Source of the DNA: Lactobacillus sp. PV034
GTDB lineage: Bacteria; Bacillota; Bacilli; Lactobacillales; Lactobacillaceae
DNA: 64,000 bases
Assembly (NCBI RefSeq): GCF_014522305.1
Contig: NZ_CP041982.1
Coordinates: forward strand, 749,001 to 813,000
Direction of reading: 5' to 3'
The position numbers and the translations under genes were made by a program. The notes below the pieces were generated by a model, which searched no databases, had not been told where the DNA came from, and saw nothing but the letters and a program-made list of their open reading frames with translations. Below, piece after piece: positions 38,946 to 46,886 of the stretch; the first letter of the stretch is position 1, and every line of letters starts with the position of its first letter.

Positions 38946-39275
38946 ATGAATTTTAAAAAATACAGTAATATCATAAAGTGGATAGTTTTTGGATCAATTG
39001 TAGGGATAATTATTTCAATAGGTGGACTATTGTGGACCTTAAGATTCAATTTGGAAGCATGGTTGTATAGTTCCTCATTTTTTATTCTTTTTGTAATATA
39101 TTTAATTTGCTTTCGCCTAGTAATAAAATCAAAGAAATTAATAACTAAAAAAATATGTTTTTCTGTTCTCAACTCGTCTACTTCTTTATTAGGTACAATT
39201 TTCATAATTGCTTTTATAAACTATCTTATTTCTCTCAATGATAAGAAAATTAGTCTGATTATTTTTTATTTATAA
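38946..39275 (+). CDS. Small membrane protein at the prophage end (possible lysogenic gene)
   Basis: A 109-residue protein with three to four hydrophobic segments (WIVFGSIVGIIISIGGLLW, SSFFILFVIYLICF, LLGTIFIIAFINYLISL) and a lysine-rich loop (KSKKLITKK). AAGAAAGGA precedes the ATG; the longer frame back to 38748 runs through the presumed att site and is not used. It is transcribed against the late genes and lies between lysis cassette and attachment site, the usual place for lysogenic-conversion genes. Very AT-rich. No family recognised. Confidence 0.6.
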   Translation: MNFKKYSNIIKWIVFGSIVGIIISIGGLLWTLRFNLEAWLYSSSFFILFVIYLICFRLVIKSKKLITKKICFSVLNSSTSLLGTIFIIAFINYLISLNDKKISLIIFYL

Positions 39276-39348
39276 TTGGTTGTATTATAGTATATATTTT
39301 TATCAACCTTGGCAAAGATTATGCAAAAGAAAAAATCAACAAATAGCC

Positions 39349-39458
39349 GTTTTGTCAATAATTGTTCTTAATCCACCATACCTTAATTGACAAAATGGGG
39401 GTTTTGTCAATTAAGGTACGATTACTTAGTAATAATTATGGACAAAACGAAGTTTTGT
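39349..39458. repeat. Nested palindromic element (TTTTGTCAAT motifs)
   Basis: Three inverted repeats built from the same motif. Inner: perfect 17-base arms 39379-39395 and 39402-39418 around TGGGGG. Outer: 39349-39363 pairs with 39434-39448 with one mismatch. Right: ACAAAAC-GAA-GTTTTGT at 39442-39458. The whole can fold into a cruciform or long hairpin. It has no T-run of its own and lies upstream of a separate terminator, so it is not a simple terminator. Confidence 0.85.
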
Positions 39459-39470
39459 TAATTTAGAAAC

Positions 39471-39515
39471 GCAAAAAAGCCACTTCAGAGCATCAACGCT
39501 CCAAAGTGGCTTTTC
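39471..39515 (-). terminator. Terminator of the late operon after endolysin
   Basis: Arms AAAAGCCACTT (39475-39485) and AAGTGGCTTTT (39504-39514), with an inner GAGC/GCTC pair, and T-run on the minus strand. It ends the whole structural-lysis transcript. Confidence 0.88.
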
Positions 39516-39527
39516 TTCTATAATATT

Positions 39528-40427
39528 TTACTTAAAGGTTCCTAGTGGCTTATCGCCTTCACGGCAAACAAGGTAGCCATAGCTATCATTGCGTGGCTGT
39601 CTAATCCAGACATAGCCACCATGACGAGAATAAGCATCGTATTTAACTGTGGTACCTGCTGGTAAGGTGCTAATCAATTTGCTTTGTGGAGTAGCTCCCC
39701 ATCTTAAATTGATGCTTGTACCAGTAGTAAAAGTACCTGTTTCTTTAGTCCATTTGTGACCTAAACTGTCTGTCCAAGTTTGAGGTGTTGGAGTAGCAGG
39801 TTGAGGTGCAACCGGCTTAGATGTTGGTACTGAAATAGCACTATCGCCCTTAGCAATTTTTTGCCAGCTTTCCTTATCAAGGTAGACCATACTTCTATCC
39901 ATATCTCCACCAGTAAACTGCCATGCCGTCATAGCTTTATAAGGTGCAATACTGAAGCTTGCATTAGGAGTAGTCCATGAAGCCCAACTCATAGAAGCAT
40001 ACCAAGCTAACCAAAGCCCACAATTGTCAACGCAATTTGCTACTTGACTGAGTCCTGCTTGACCAGTGTAGACTAGTGGCCAAACCCCAGTTAGAGCATG
40101 GAATTTATCCACGAATCTTCTTACGTAAGTAGTGTTGCCCCAACTAGAGTTTTGATATTCTTCCCAGTCGACAGCGGGAACAGCCTCGCCGATGTAATTC
40201 TTTGCATTGTTGTAGAAGTATTGCGCTTCCGCTTCAGGATTACCACCGCCACAATAATGGTATACACCAAGGAGCTTACCTGCCTTCTTAGCCGCTTGAT
40301 AGTCAGTATCACAATAAGGGTTTACATATCCTGTACCTTGAGTAGCCTTTACCATAGTAATATCAGTTCCTGCTTGCGTAGCGAAACTTCTAGGACTTCC
40401 GCTAAACACGTCTACCATTTTAAGCAT
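39528..40427 (-). CDS. Phage endolysin, GH25 muramidase with SH3b domain
   Basis: A 299-residue lysin. Residues 1-195 are a glycoside hydrolase family 25 lysozyme: Asp6 in MVDVFSG, and the catalytic Asp87/Glu89 in AVDWEE, plus TDITMVKATQG and QFTGGDMDR. A Pro/Thr/Ala linker (about 200-220) joins an SH3b-type wall-binding domain (TSINLRWGATPQSKLISTLPAGT ... GYVWIRQPR, split here for length). No signal peptide, so it needs the holin. GGAGGTAAC precedes the ATG; it overlaps the holin gene by 8 bases. Confidence 0.93.
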   Translation of the reverse strand: MLKMVDVFSGSPRSFATQAGTDITMVKATQGTGYVNPYCDTDYQAAKKAGKLLGVYHYCGGGNPEAEAQYFYNNAKNYIGEAVPAVDWEEYQNSSWGNTTYVRRFVDKFHALTGVWPLVYTGQAGLSQVANCVDNCGLWLAWYASMSWASWTTPNASFSIAPYKAMTAWQFTGGDMDRSMVYLDKESWQKIAKGDSAISVPTSKPVAPQPATPTPQTWTDSLGHKWTKETGTFTTGTSINLRWGATPQSKLISTLPAGTTVKYDAYSRHGGYVWIRQPRNDSYGYLVCREGDKPLGTFK

Positions 40428-40737
40428 CTTTGTTACCTCCTTGTTTATTTTTCATGTAGGCATATTGAACTGCTCCTTCAGCAGTATTTTTATCAGTTCC
40501 TTCTGGTGCTTTCATCATCACGTCAGCTACTGCATCTTTGAATTTATTAATCCCAGCCTTATCAGTAAAACGGCTTTGATTAGCAACTGCCCAATCAGCA
40601 AGTACACCAACATGTTTAATTTTCTCGGCCATGGTTGGGTCTGCTTTCTTTGCGTAGTGATAATAGGAAGAAATTGCACCTGCAATAGCAAATACGATTA
40701 CTCCAACCCATGGGAGCCAATCATTAATCATTTGCAT
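40420..40737 (-). CDS. Phage holin, LLH type
   Basis: A 105-residue protein with one N-terminal transmembrane helix (WLPWVGVIVFAIAGAISSYYHY) and a charged helical C-terminal part (KHVGVLADWAVANQSRFTDKAG), the layout of the Lactobacillus LLH holin family. It would form the pore that frees the endolysin. Directly upstream of the lysin gene with 8 bases overlap. Confidence 0.85.
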   Translation of the reverse strand: MQMINDWLPWVGVIVFAIAGAISSYYHYAKKADPTMAEKIKHVGVLADWAVANQSRFTDKAGINKFKDAVADVMMKAPEGTDKNTAEGAVQYAYMKNKQGGNKDA

Positions 40738-41032
40738 TTTCTTTTTCTCGCTTTCTAAGGTTGCTATTTTTAATTCTTAAAGTTTTATTTTTTTCTTCTA
40801 ATTCTTCAATTTTATTTTTTAGTTCTTGGTTCTCTTTCTCAATTTCTTCATAGCCCTCTTCTGCATCCCTCCACCGCTGTCGATAAAGTTCTAAATCTTG
40901 CCGTAATTCTTCTTTATCTTCCTTAGTAGTATCATGTTTCTGCTTTTGAAAAGCAGAAAAAGCAGTTAATCCCCCGACTATGCTAGAAAGTAGAAGAGCA
41001 ACTTGTTGAACGAAGTCCCGCCACTCTTGCAT
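40724..41032 (-). CDS. Membrane-anchored coiled-coil protein of the lysis cassette
   Basis: A 102-residue protein: a hydrophobic N-terminal segment (VALLLSSIVGGLTAFSAF) followed by about 70 residues of charged heptad-like coiled coil (EKENQELKNKIEELEEKNKT). It resembles XhlA-type proteins that assist holins in PBSX-like phages, but similarity is only in layout. Overlaps the holin gene by 14 bases. Confidence 0.65.
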   Translation of the reverse strand: MQEWRDFVQQVALLLSSIVGGLTAFSAFQKQKHDTTKEDKEELRQDLELYRQRWRDAEEGYEEIEKENQELKNKIEELEEKNKTLRIKNSNLRKREKENAND

Positions 41033-41041
41033 AGTTATCGC

Positions 41042-41455
41042 CTACTTTCTACGTTTAATCGTTGGACTACGTCTTGCACAATATTCAATTAATAGCAATG
41101 CCCCAAGCTGAAATATAGCAGCTACTACTAAACCAGGGACTTGAAATGCCAATGCATGACCTATTTCTAAAACGATAATCATGGTTAAATAAAAGGCACT
41201 TGCTCCAAGCAAAATTGTATTAGCAAGTTGATTAGTTCCACCTGCTAATACAAAAGCAAAGTAACAAGTACCTAAAATTATTGCAATTGCATCAATACGG
41301 TCATCATTAAAAATATCATGCCACTCAGGTGGCCAAAGGAAAAAACTATCTGTAACTAAAAGATAAAAACCAGTTAGAAGTAAAAGAAGTCCAATAATTA
41401 AATGAATAGGATTAGCATTAAGCCGTTGTCGTACTCTCTGAATTTCTTTCTTCAT
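41042..41455 (-). CDS. Four-helix membrane protein of the lysis cassette
   Basis: A 137-residue protein with four hydrophobic segments (PIHLIIGLLLLLTGFYLLV, AIAIILGTCYFAFVLAG, ILLGASAFYLTMIIVL and VPGLVVAAIFQLGALLLI) and basic ends. It may act as a second holin or antiholin; no family is recognised. I chose ATG 41455, seven bases after AGGAGA; the upstream reading to 41497 lies in the XkdX gene. Confidence 0.65.
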   Translation of the reverse strand: MKKEIQRVRQRLNANPIHLIIGLLLLLTGFYLLVTDSFFLWPPEWHDIFNDDRIDAIAIILGTCYFAFVLAGGTNQLANTILLGASAFYLTMIIVLEIGHALAFQVPGLVVAAIFQLGALLLIEYCARRSPTIKRRK

Positions 41456-41597
41456 AATTTTCTCCTGTAATTCTCTTATATGCGTCTGAACCCACACAGC
41501 CCATTTTTACGAAGTTAGCAATATTTTTCTTCGTGTAAATTCCCATATCGTAGTATTTTTTATAAAAAAATTCAAAGCTTTTAGCTAAATCAAACAT
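41418..41597 (-). CDS. xkdX: XkdX family phage protein
   Basis: A 59-residue protein read directly from the sequence: it begins MFDLAKSFEFFYKKYYDMG and has the XkdX core KYYDMGIYTKKNIANFV ... YKRITGE (family PF09693). In PBSX-like phages this tiny protein lies just after the tail fibre genes and before the lysis genes, exactly as here; its function is unknown. GGGAG is seven bases before the ATG. It overlaps the next gene's start by 38 bases in another frame. Confidence 0.82.
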   Translation of the reverse strand: MFDLAKSFEFFYKKYYDMGIYTKKNIANFVKMGCVGSDAYKRITGENYEERNSESTTTA

Positions 41598-41598
41598 A

Positions 41599-41991
41599 TT
41601 ATTCTCCCTTCCGTGAGCTCATCAATGTACTCATCATCTGAATAATTTGCGCATTCTGCTCTGCATTGGCCTTATTGCTTTCTGTCAGTGTTTCTTGTAA
41701 TCGAGTCATTTTCTGATATGCGTCTTCTGCACTGGCTTCTTCCCATCTAAACGTTTCCCAATTAAATTTCGGATGTTTAATTCCTTTTGGTTCTTCAATA
41801 ATAAATGGTCTAACTGTATAGTCAAGTTTTGGAAAAGGAATAGCCACACAATCAAACTGATCATTTGATACGTAAACAATCTGATTATATAAAGGATTAT
41901 CCTTCAAATATGTATTGGTAATTTTCTCTTTTGCTTCTTCAAGTGAAATATCTACACCCTTAGAATTCTGCACAATTGTTTCTTCTGCCAT
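41599..41991 (-). CDS. Tail-associated protein, possible fibre assembly factor
   Basis: A 130-residue protein with an N-terminal mixed region, a WETFRWEEAS segment at about 78-88 and a C-terminal helix (YQKMTRLQETLTESNKANAEQ, split for length at Q). Many phages carry a protein of this size and W-rich motif directly after the fibre gene that chaperones fibre folding; I infer this from place and layout only. A short helix ends near the XkdX start, one base away. Confidence 0.55.
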   Translation of the reverse strand: MAEETIVQNSKGVDISLEEAKEKITNTYLKDNPLYNQIVYVSNDQFDCVAIPFPKLDYTVRPFIIEEPKGIKHPKFNWETFRWEEASAEDAYQKMTRLQETLTESNKANAEQNAQIIQMMSTLMSSRKGE

Positions 41992-42005
41992 TTTATTCCT
42001 CCTAA

Positions 42006-43400
42006 TTACTTAATTTTTCTTTGCAGTTCAGCAACTTCTCTTTTCAAATCTTTTATATCTGCTAAGGCATTATTATGGTCAATAATTGCGTTTAATATTC
42101 CTTGACTATTTGGAGTTCCATTCTCATCTGTAAATGTAATCCATGGGAAAATATTACTATTATCTATTGTTCTAATAGCAAATTGTCCCTGAACCCCAAT
42201 AAATAACTGTTGTTTCCAGCCTTTCCATGCCTTTGGATTATTCAAAGTAATTATCTGACCAGAAGCTGTAAAATATCCACCCACATTAAAGTTATACACA
42301 GTCTGAATTCCTTGAGGTAGATTAGAAATAGTATTATCTGTTGGATTAGTTAAATAGTCTTTCGAGTAACCAACATAACTATCCAACTTCCCTTCAAATT
42401 CATTACGTAAACTAGGGATTTTAGAATTGGTTAATTGCTCAACTTGTTCAACTGTAGTTTCATCTGGTAGTTGTTGCCACTGCGTTAGTCGATAAATTGT
42501 ACCAGAATTTTCTCCCATTATTCTTCTATAAATACTACCTTCAGCTGTCACCATAAACTGACTATATAACTTTGTAGAGTGATCGGATGCATTAATAGGT
42601 ACATGTGGATCTGTTGTTATAATTAGGCCACTATAATGAACTTTTTGACCATCTACAGTTAATTCTGCATCATCTACCGGCTGCACTCCTGGATTAAGAA
42701 AATTAATTTCCGTTCCATCAAGGGTAGCCATATTGCTAGATAGTGTGACAGTATGATTATTAAGATGATTTATTTCATCGATATTGGCTTTATTCTTTAA
42801 CTTATTATCAATCTCATTCTTAGTGTAGGTATCTATCTTATCAGCTTTATTAGTGTTGAGCTTAGAAATTTTATTGTCCTCTTCTTTAAGTAATTTTTCT
42901 ATCTCTACTTTACTTAATGTTTCACCTTTGGTGTAGACATCATCAGGACTCACTTGTACAGAAACGTTATCTGTTCTTCCTACAACAAGGTATGCAATAA
43001 AATTAAACTTAAAAAGTGTATTATCGGTATACGCAGGAATAAATTCTGCATTCTTTGCTGTAACTATCGCATAAAGGAATTCTTTCCCATTTTCTTCCTG
43101 TGCATAAAATCCAATAGTTTTAACACTGTATCCTGTTTTTACTTCCCTATTATCAAAGGTAGCTCTAACTGCAATCGTTGAAGCTTGGTTAATATCAGTA
43201 TCAGACACATCTTGTACTGATACAGTTTGTACAACATCTGCAATGGCTGTCATAGATTGTAATTCTTGAATATTCTTTTTTGTTAAATCGTCAAAAGATG
43301 AAACACCTTTTGTAAGTTTAAATTTTGCTTGTCCTTTATTAGCTCTTTTAGCTAAATCTAATCCCGCATCAGTAAGAATTGACTTATTATACTCTGACAT
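42006..43400 (-). CDS. Phage tail fibre / receptor-binding protein
   Basis: A 464-residue fibre. The N-terminal 150 residues match the baseplate-binding domain of phage tail collar fibres (SILTDAGLDLAKRANKGQ and KTIGFYAQEENGKEFLYAI). A coiled, repeat-like stalk follows (LSKVEIEKLLKEEDNKIS, TYTKNEIDNKLKNKANIDE), then a pyocin-knob-like domain (GVQTVYN-like PQGIQTVYNFNVGGYF) and a C-terminal coiled coil. It is the best candidate for host recognition. Follows the XkdU gene by 12 bases. Confidence 0.82.
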   Translation of the reverse strand: MSEYNKSILTDAGLDLAKRANKGQAKFKLTKGVSSFDDLTKKNIQELQSMTAIADVVQTVSVQDVSDTDINQASTIAVRATFDNREVKTGYSVKTIGFYAQEENGKEFLYAIVTAKNAEFIPAYTDNTLFKFNFIAYLVVGRTDNVSVQVSPDDVYTKGETLSKVEIEKLLKEEDNKISKLNTNKADKIDTYTKNEIDNKLKNKANIDEINHLNNHTVTLSSNMATLDGTEINFLNPGVQPVDDAELTVDGQKVHYSGLIITTDPHVPINASDHSTKLYSQFMVTAEGSIYRRIMGENSGTIYRLTQWQQLPDETTVEQVEQLTNSKIPSLRNEFEGKLDSYVGYSKDYLTNPTDNTISNLPQGIQTVYNFNVGGYFTASGQIITLNNPKAWKGWKQQLFIGVQGQFAIRTIDNSNIFPWITFTDENGTPNSQGILNAIIDHNNALADIKDLKREVAELQRKIK

Positions 43401-43411
43401 TCTTTACCTCC

Positions 43412-43969
43412 TTAATTATTAAATTGGTCTTCATTAGCTAAAGCCATTCCATTAACTCTGACAACTGAACTTAATCCAACATTCAATCTTTCATTAATTG
43501 AACTTGTGGCAAGTTTTACTTTAATCTCATACAACATATTAGCTGGAAGATATATATTCAATAGTTTTCTTACTGTAATTAGTTGCGTGTCTGTAATATC
43601 ATCTCTGTCAGCAACAATATTTACCTTTCGCTTACCATACTCAACGATTGCTGTAGCTTTGATATTCATAGTTCTTAGCAATTGGTTAAAATAAATTAAT
43701 GTAATTGGCTTAGGAGGTAAAATATGCGTTAAGACCTCATTACGTCTTTCTTCTAATGTTTCTCCTTTTTGCGGAATAATCTGGTATTGACTTTCAAAGA
43801 TGGAAATCCCTGTACTATCCGCTTGTGAAATAAATTGATTTAAAAGTTGCTGGTGATATAAATCTTCAAAACTTGCAAGACTAGATCCTTGAGCTTTTAG
43901 AAGCTCATCCATTTCATAAACCTTTTCATAGTAATCTGGTTTATATGCTAATAAGTCCGTCTTACGCAT
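43412..43969 (-). CDS. xkdU: Baseplate/tail protein XkdU (DUF2313)
   Basis: A 185-residue protein of the DUF2313 family, equal to Mu gp48 or PBSX XkdU. It starts LLAYKPDYYEKVYEMDELLKAQG, shows the ESQYQIIPQKGETLEERRNEVL segment and a C-terminal beta part. The family joins fibres to the baseplate wedge. It overlaps the baseplate J gene by 8 bases. Confidence 0.82.
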   Translation of the reverse strand: MRKTDLLAYKPDYYEKVYEMDELLKAQGSSLASFEDLYHQQLLNQFISQADSTGISIFESQYQIIPQKGETLEERRNEVLTHILPPKPITLIYFNQLLRTMNIKATAIVEYGKRKVNIVADRDDITDTQLITVRKLLNIYLPANMLYEIKVKLATSSINERLNVGLSSVVRVNGMALANEDQFNN

Positions 43970-45110
43970 TGACTGTTACCTCCCCTAATATTGGCAATTG
44001 AGAAGTAGTTTCATTAAAAATCAAATTAATATCATTTTCTTTATCGTTAAGTTTAGGTAATTGTGCATTAGCAATACCATCTAAGTTCATTATTTTTGAA
44101 AGTATTTTCGAACGATAAATTGTTACCGCATATCCTCTTCCTATAACAGGATTGATGTTATCCCAGTCATTCCTTAATTCTTTAAAGTAGTCCTCGATGG
44201 TGCTTTGCACTGTGCTCCTTATCGTATTGATATTTGCATTAGGCGCAAGCATTATATCGATCATGACATTAACCTTTAAAAGAGTTGGTGTAACTACGGT
44301 AACTTTGTGGTCAATTGGTGCTAAACCAACTCCCATCCCACTTTGTTCAGCTGGATCAATAGTGTTTTTAACTTCATCTATCAAACCTTGACTAGCTGGC
44401 ATCAAGTCATTATTAAGAATTACTAATTTGACTGTCCCTCCACCATTCCATACTGGATAGACTTGAACTGCTCCCACATCAGTGATTGAACTTGTCATCT
44501 TTACATAATCAGAAATATTTCCACCGTAAGAAATCCAATCTGAGGGGCTAAGAAGTCGTTCACGTAAATGTTCATCAGTTTCTTCATCTCTAGCAGGTGC
44601 TATAATCTCAGTAATTTCTGCCCACGATAAGGCATCGTTAGGAGTAATCGGTAGGATTTGACCTAAATACCCATTCGCTACACTCCCTGCATCTTCTGCA
44701 CGTAAAACTAGACTTAAATCATCTTTTATCTGAATCACGGTATAAAAAATAGGACTATCGCCAATACTGGCGAATTGGTCCCCTACCTTTACGTTATCTA
44801 GTATTTTTTTATCTTCATTTTTTGCTATTGCTTTTACTTTAGCATTTGTAGCTGGGTATCTGTTAGTGCCATGCTCTACCGCTCGATAGTCCAGAAACTC
44901 ACCTTGACTTGTTTGGGTATAGGTAAGCTTGATAATATTAGCTAATTGTAATGCCTGTTGTCCCATAACCTGTGCAGCTGGTGCTAGGGCATCCCAAATA
45001 ATAGATCCTTCTCGTTTATCTATATCATCAGGCACTGTATCAAGCATTTTTTGTAAGAAATAGTTGCTATCTTTAGTTTGAATATCTCTAATTAATTCAC
45101 TTGGCGTCAC
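43962..45110 (-). CDS. xkdT: Baseplate J-like protein XkdT (Mu gp47)
   Basis: A 382-residue baseplate wedge protein. Conserved features include DKREGSIIWDALAPAAQ, QTSQGEFLDYRAVEHG, EETDEHLRERLLSPSDWISYGGN and AVQVYPVWNGGGTVKLVI. This protein is found only in contractile tails and related injection systems, so it marks the phage as a myovirus type. Overlaps XkdS gene by 14 bases. Confidence 0.9.
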   Translation of the reverse strand: MTPSELIRDIQTKDSNYFLQKMLDTVPDDIDKREGSIIWDALAPAAQVMGQQALQLANIIKLTYTQTSQGEFLDYRAVEHGTNRYPATNAKVKAIAKNEDKKILDNVKVGDQFASIGDSPIFYTVIQIKDDLSLVLRAEDAGSVANGYLGQILPITPNDALSWAEITEIIAPARDEETDEHLRERLLSPSDWISYGGNISDYVKMTSSITDVGAVQVYPVWNGGGTVKLVILNNDLMPASQGLIDEVKNTIDPAEQSGMGVGLAPIDHKVTVVTPTLLKVNVMIDIMLAPNANINTIRSTVQSTIEDYFKELRNDWDNINPVIGRGYAVTIYRSKILSKIMNLDGIANAQLPKLNDKENDINLIFNETTSQLPILGEVTVNA

Positions 45111-45474
45111 CTATTTGCACCTCACTTTCTATTGGAACTTCACCATAATTTGTAACACATGATCCTTCTATTAATAATGAAGTACTGTCTATCGGTTCAA
45201 TTTTTGCGATTGTAACATCTGTCACTCTTGTATCAGCTAGAAGCGCTTCTTTAATCATTCGTTCAGACTCTGTTTTTGCATATCCAATATCTTTGCCAAT
45301 AAGATCTTCCAAATCATTACCATACTGGTCAGTGTAAATTGGATAAACAAATCTTGATGTTAACAGGATTTTCTCAATAGCTTGCATCATTGCTGCATGT
45401 CCTGAAAATTTATTTCTAATTCTGCCATGGACAACTTGAAATGTAGTTGTTGGTTGTTCTTCTTCGTTATCCAT
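45097..45474 (-). CDS. xkdS: DUF2634 baseplate protein XkdS
   Basis: A 125-residue homologue of PBSX XkdS and T4 gp25-like wedge proteins (DUF2634). The IEKILLTSRFVYPIYTDQYGNDLEDLIGKD core has the conserved Y-x-x-x-YG-x-x segment. It lies between XkdR and XkdT, as in PBSX. Soluble, acidic. Confidence 0.82.
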   Translation of the reverse strand: MDNEEEQPTTTFQVVHGRIRNKFSGHAAMMQAIEKILLTSRFVYPIYTDQYGNDLEDLIGKDIGYAKTESERMIKEALLADTRVTDVTIAKIEPIDSTSLLIEGSCVTNYGEVPIESEVQIGDAK

Positions 45475-45477
45475 TAT

Positions 45478-45837
45478 TTATCGCTCCCTTTCAAAGAGAT
45501 AAAAACGCTGACCACCATCGCCACGAATTAAAGAAACTTTATCTCCAGTATGCAAAGAATTATCCACGGTAATTTCAATATCACTCGTCATTTCAATATC
45601 TCCTTTTGCACTACCTTTCGTAACTTTGCCTTTGTTTGTAGCTTTACCTTTAAGCGTATAAGTACCAATATTTTTACCTAAGGTAATAAAATTACCATCT
45701 ATTACCATAGTGTTAGATATTTGAACTTTAAGAGGACTAGCTGATACGACTGTTCCATAAATCAAGTCAGCATATTCACTATCGCTTCCGCCTCGTTGAG
45801 TCATTAGCTCATAGAGGCCCCTTCCAAGCTCTGCCAT
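45478..45837 (-). CDS. xkdR: DUF2577 baseplate protein XkdR
   Basis: A 119-residue protein of DUF2577, part of the central hub/spike region in PBSX-like phages. It reads GTVVSASPLKVQISNTMVIDGNFITLG and ends with an OB-like GDKVSLIRGDGGQRFYLFER. It overlaps the end of the XkdQ gene by 34 bases. Confidence 0.8.
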   Translation of the reverse strand: MAELGRGLYELMTQRGGSDSEYADLIYGTVVSASPLKVQISNTMVIDGNFITLGKNIGTYTLKGKATNKGKVTKGSAKGDIEMTSDIEITVDNSLHTGDKVSLIRGDGGQRFYLFERER

Positions 45838-46886
45838 TTAGATCCCACCTTTACATCAAGACTACAAGTATAGTCATTTTCACTAAAATTATGAGTAGCT
45901 TTAATAATTGGGCAATTATGCCAAGTCATAGATAGGTCACTAATTGTCACATCAATTCCTGAACCAACTGTTAATCCTAAATCTCCTAAGCAATCAACTG
46001 ATAAAGTTTTTTCAGATTGATTCAATTCTTTAAGCTTATCTTTTGCCTGTTGAACCATTTGAGCATAATTTGCTTTATTTTTAGCATTTTCTACTTTTTT
46101 TAAAGTTCCCCATTTTGAAACAGTATTGTTATCCCACGAACTCGCAATAGTGAAACTAGTTGTTTTTGGATCTTCTCCTGTAGAGATATTACTAGCATCC
46201 GCAGTGGCTGTCTTGCTTTGAGAACTACTATCGTTTTTTTGAACTACATAAACTAAATTTGCTGTATTATCAATACTTTCTGAAAAAGTAAAATCAGTCA
46301 TTACCGTTCTTGAATCTACAACTAATCGCATACCACCATTATTTCTTGGTGCTATGCCAAGTTCTAAATGATTGTAGTTCATATATAAGAAGTGCATGTT
46401 TCCTGTTGCCGTATAAGTTTTATTTATAGCACTTTTAATCATGTCAAAGCCAGTTTTGCCATCACAAACTTCCGCTGGAACTGTATAGTTTGGAACTTCA
46501 TTATATTTGACGTTATTAAAAGGCACATTGTCAAATCGACAAACTTGCTTAAATCTGTCCCAGACAGTCCCCGCCTGAAAGACAATAGATCCTTCACTTT
46601 TTAGGTATCTTTCATAGTCATAAGCAGTTACGCTTACTGTTTTATCAGCTTTAAATTCAGTTTTAAAAACAAATCCATAAAAAACATTTTTATGATCCCA
46701 AGCAAAATCTACCACTGCTCCCATTGCCGGAAGTACAGGAATGTCGTTTTGAACTAAATCAAACGTAAGAGTTCCTGCACTGTAATTCAGGTCAGTAACC
46801 CACTTTAGATTTTTTACCATGTCTTTTACATCATACTTTGGAGTCCCATTTGGTACTCGTGGAGAAATATCAAATTTGGTTATCAT
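45804..46886 (-). CDS. xkdQ: Baseplate hub protein XkdQ (gpD-like)
   Basis: A 360-residue homologue of PBSX XkdQ/YqbQ, related to phage late-control protein D and T4 gp27. Visible are LKWVTDLNYSAGTLTFDLV, the FYGFVFKTEFK strand and AYDYERYLKSEGSIVFQ. The C-terminal DLGLTVGSGIDVTI is typical of the family. It probably forms the hub through which DNA passes. Its ATG overlaps the XkdP stop (ATGA). Confidence 0.85.
   Translation of the reverse strand: MITKFDISPRVPNGTPKYDVKDMVKNLKWVTDLNYSAGTLTFDLVQNDIPVLPAMGAVVDFAWDHKNVFYGFVFKTEFKADKTVSVTAYDYERYLKSEGSIVFQAGTVWDRFKQVCRFDNVPFNNVKYNEVPNYTVPAEVCDGKTGFDMIKSAINKTYTATGNMHFLYMNYNHLELGIAPRNNGGMRLVVDSRTVMTDFTFSESIDNTANLVYVVQKNDSSSQSKTATADASNISTGEDPKTTSFTIASSWDNNTVSKWGTLKKVENAKNKANYAQMVQQAKDKLKELNQSEKTLSVDCLGDLGLTVGSGIDVTISDLSMTWHNCPIIKATHNFSENDYTCSLDVKVGSKWQSLEGASMS

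Noticed and set aside
40098-40758. Plus-strand frames opposite endolysin and holin
   Set aside because: They lie fully over well-identified genes, with cysteine- and serine-rich shadow composition and no start signals.
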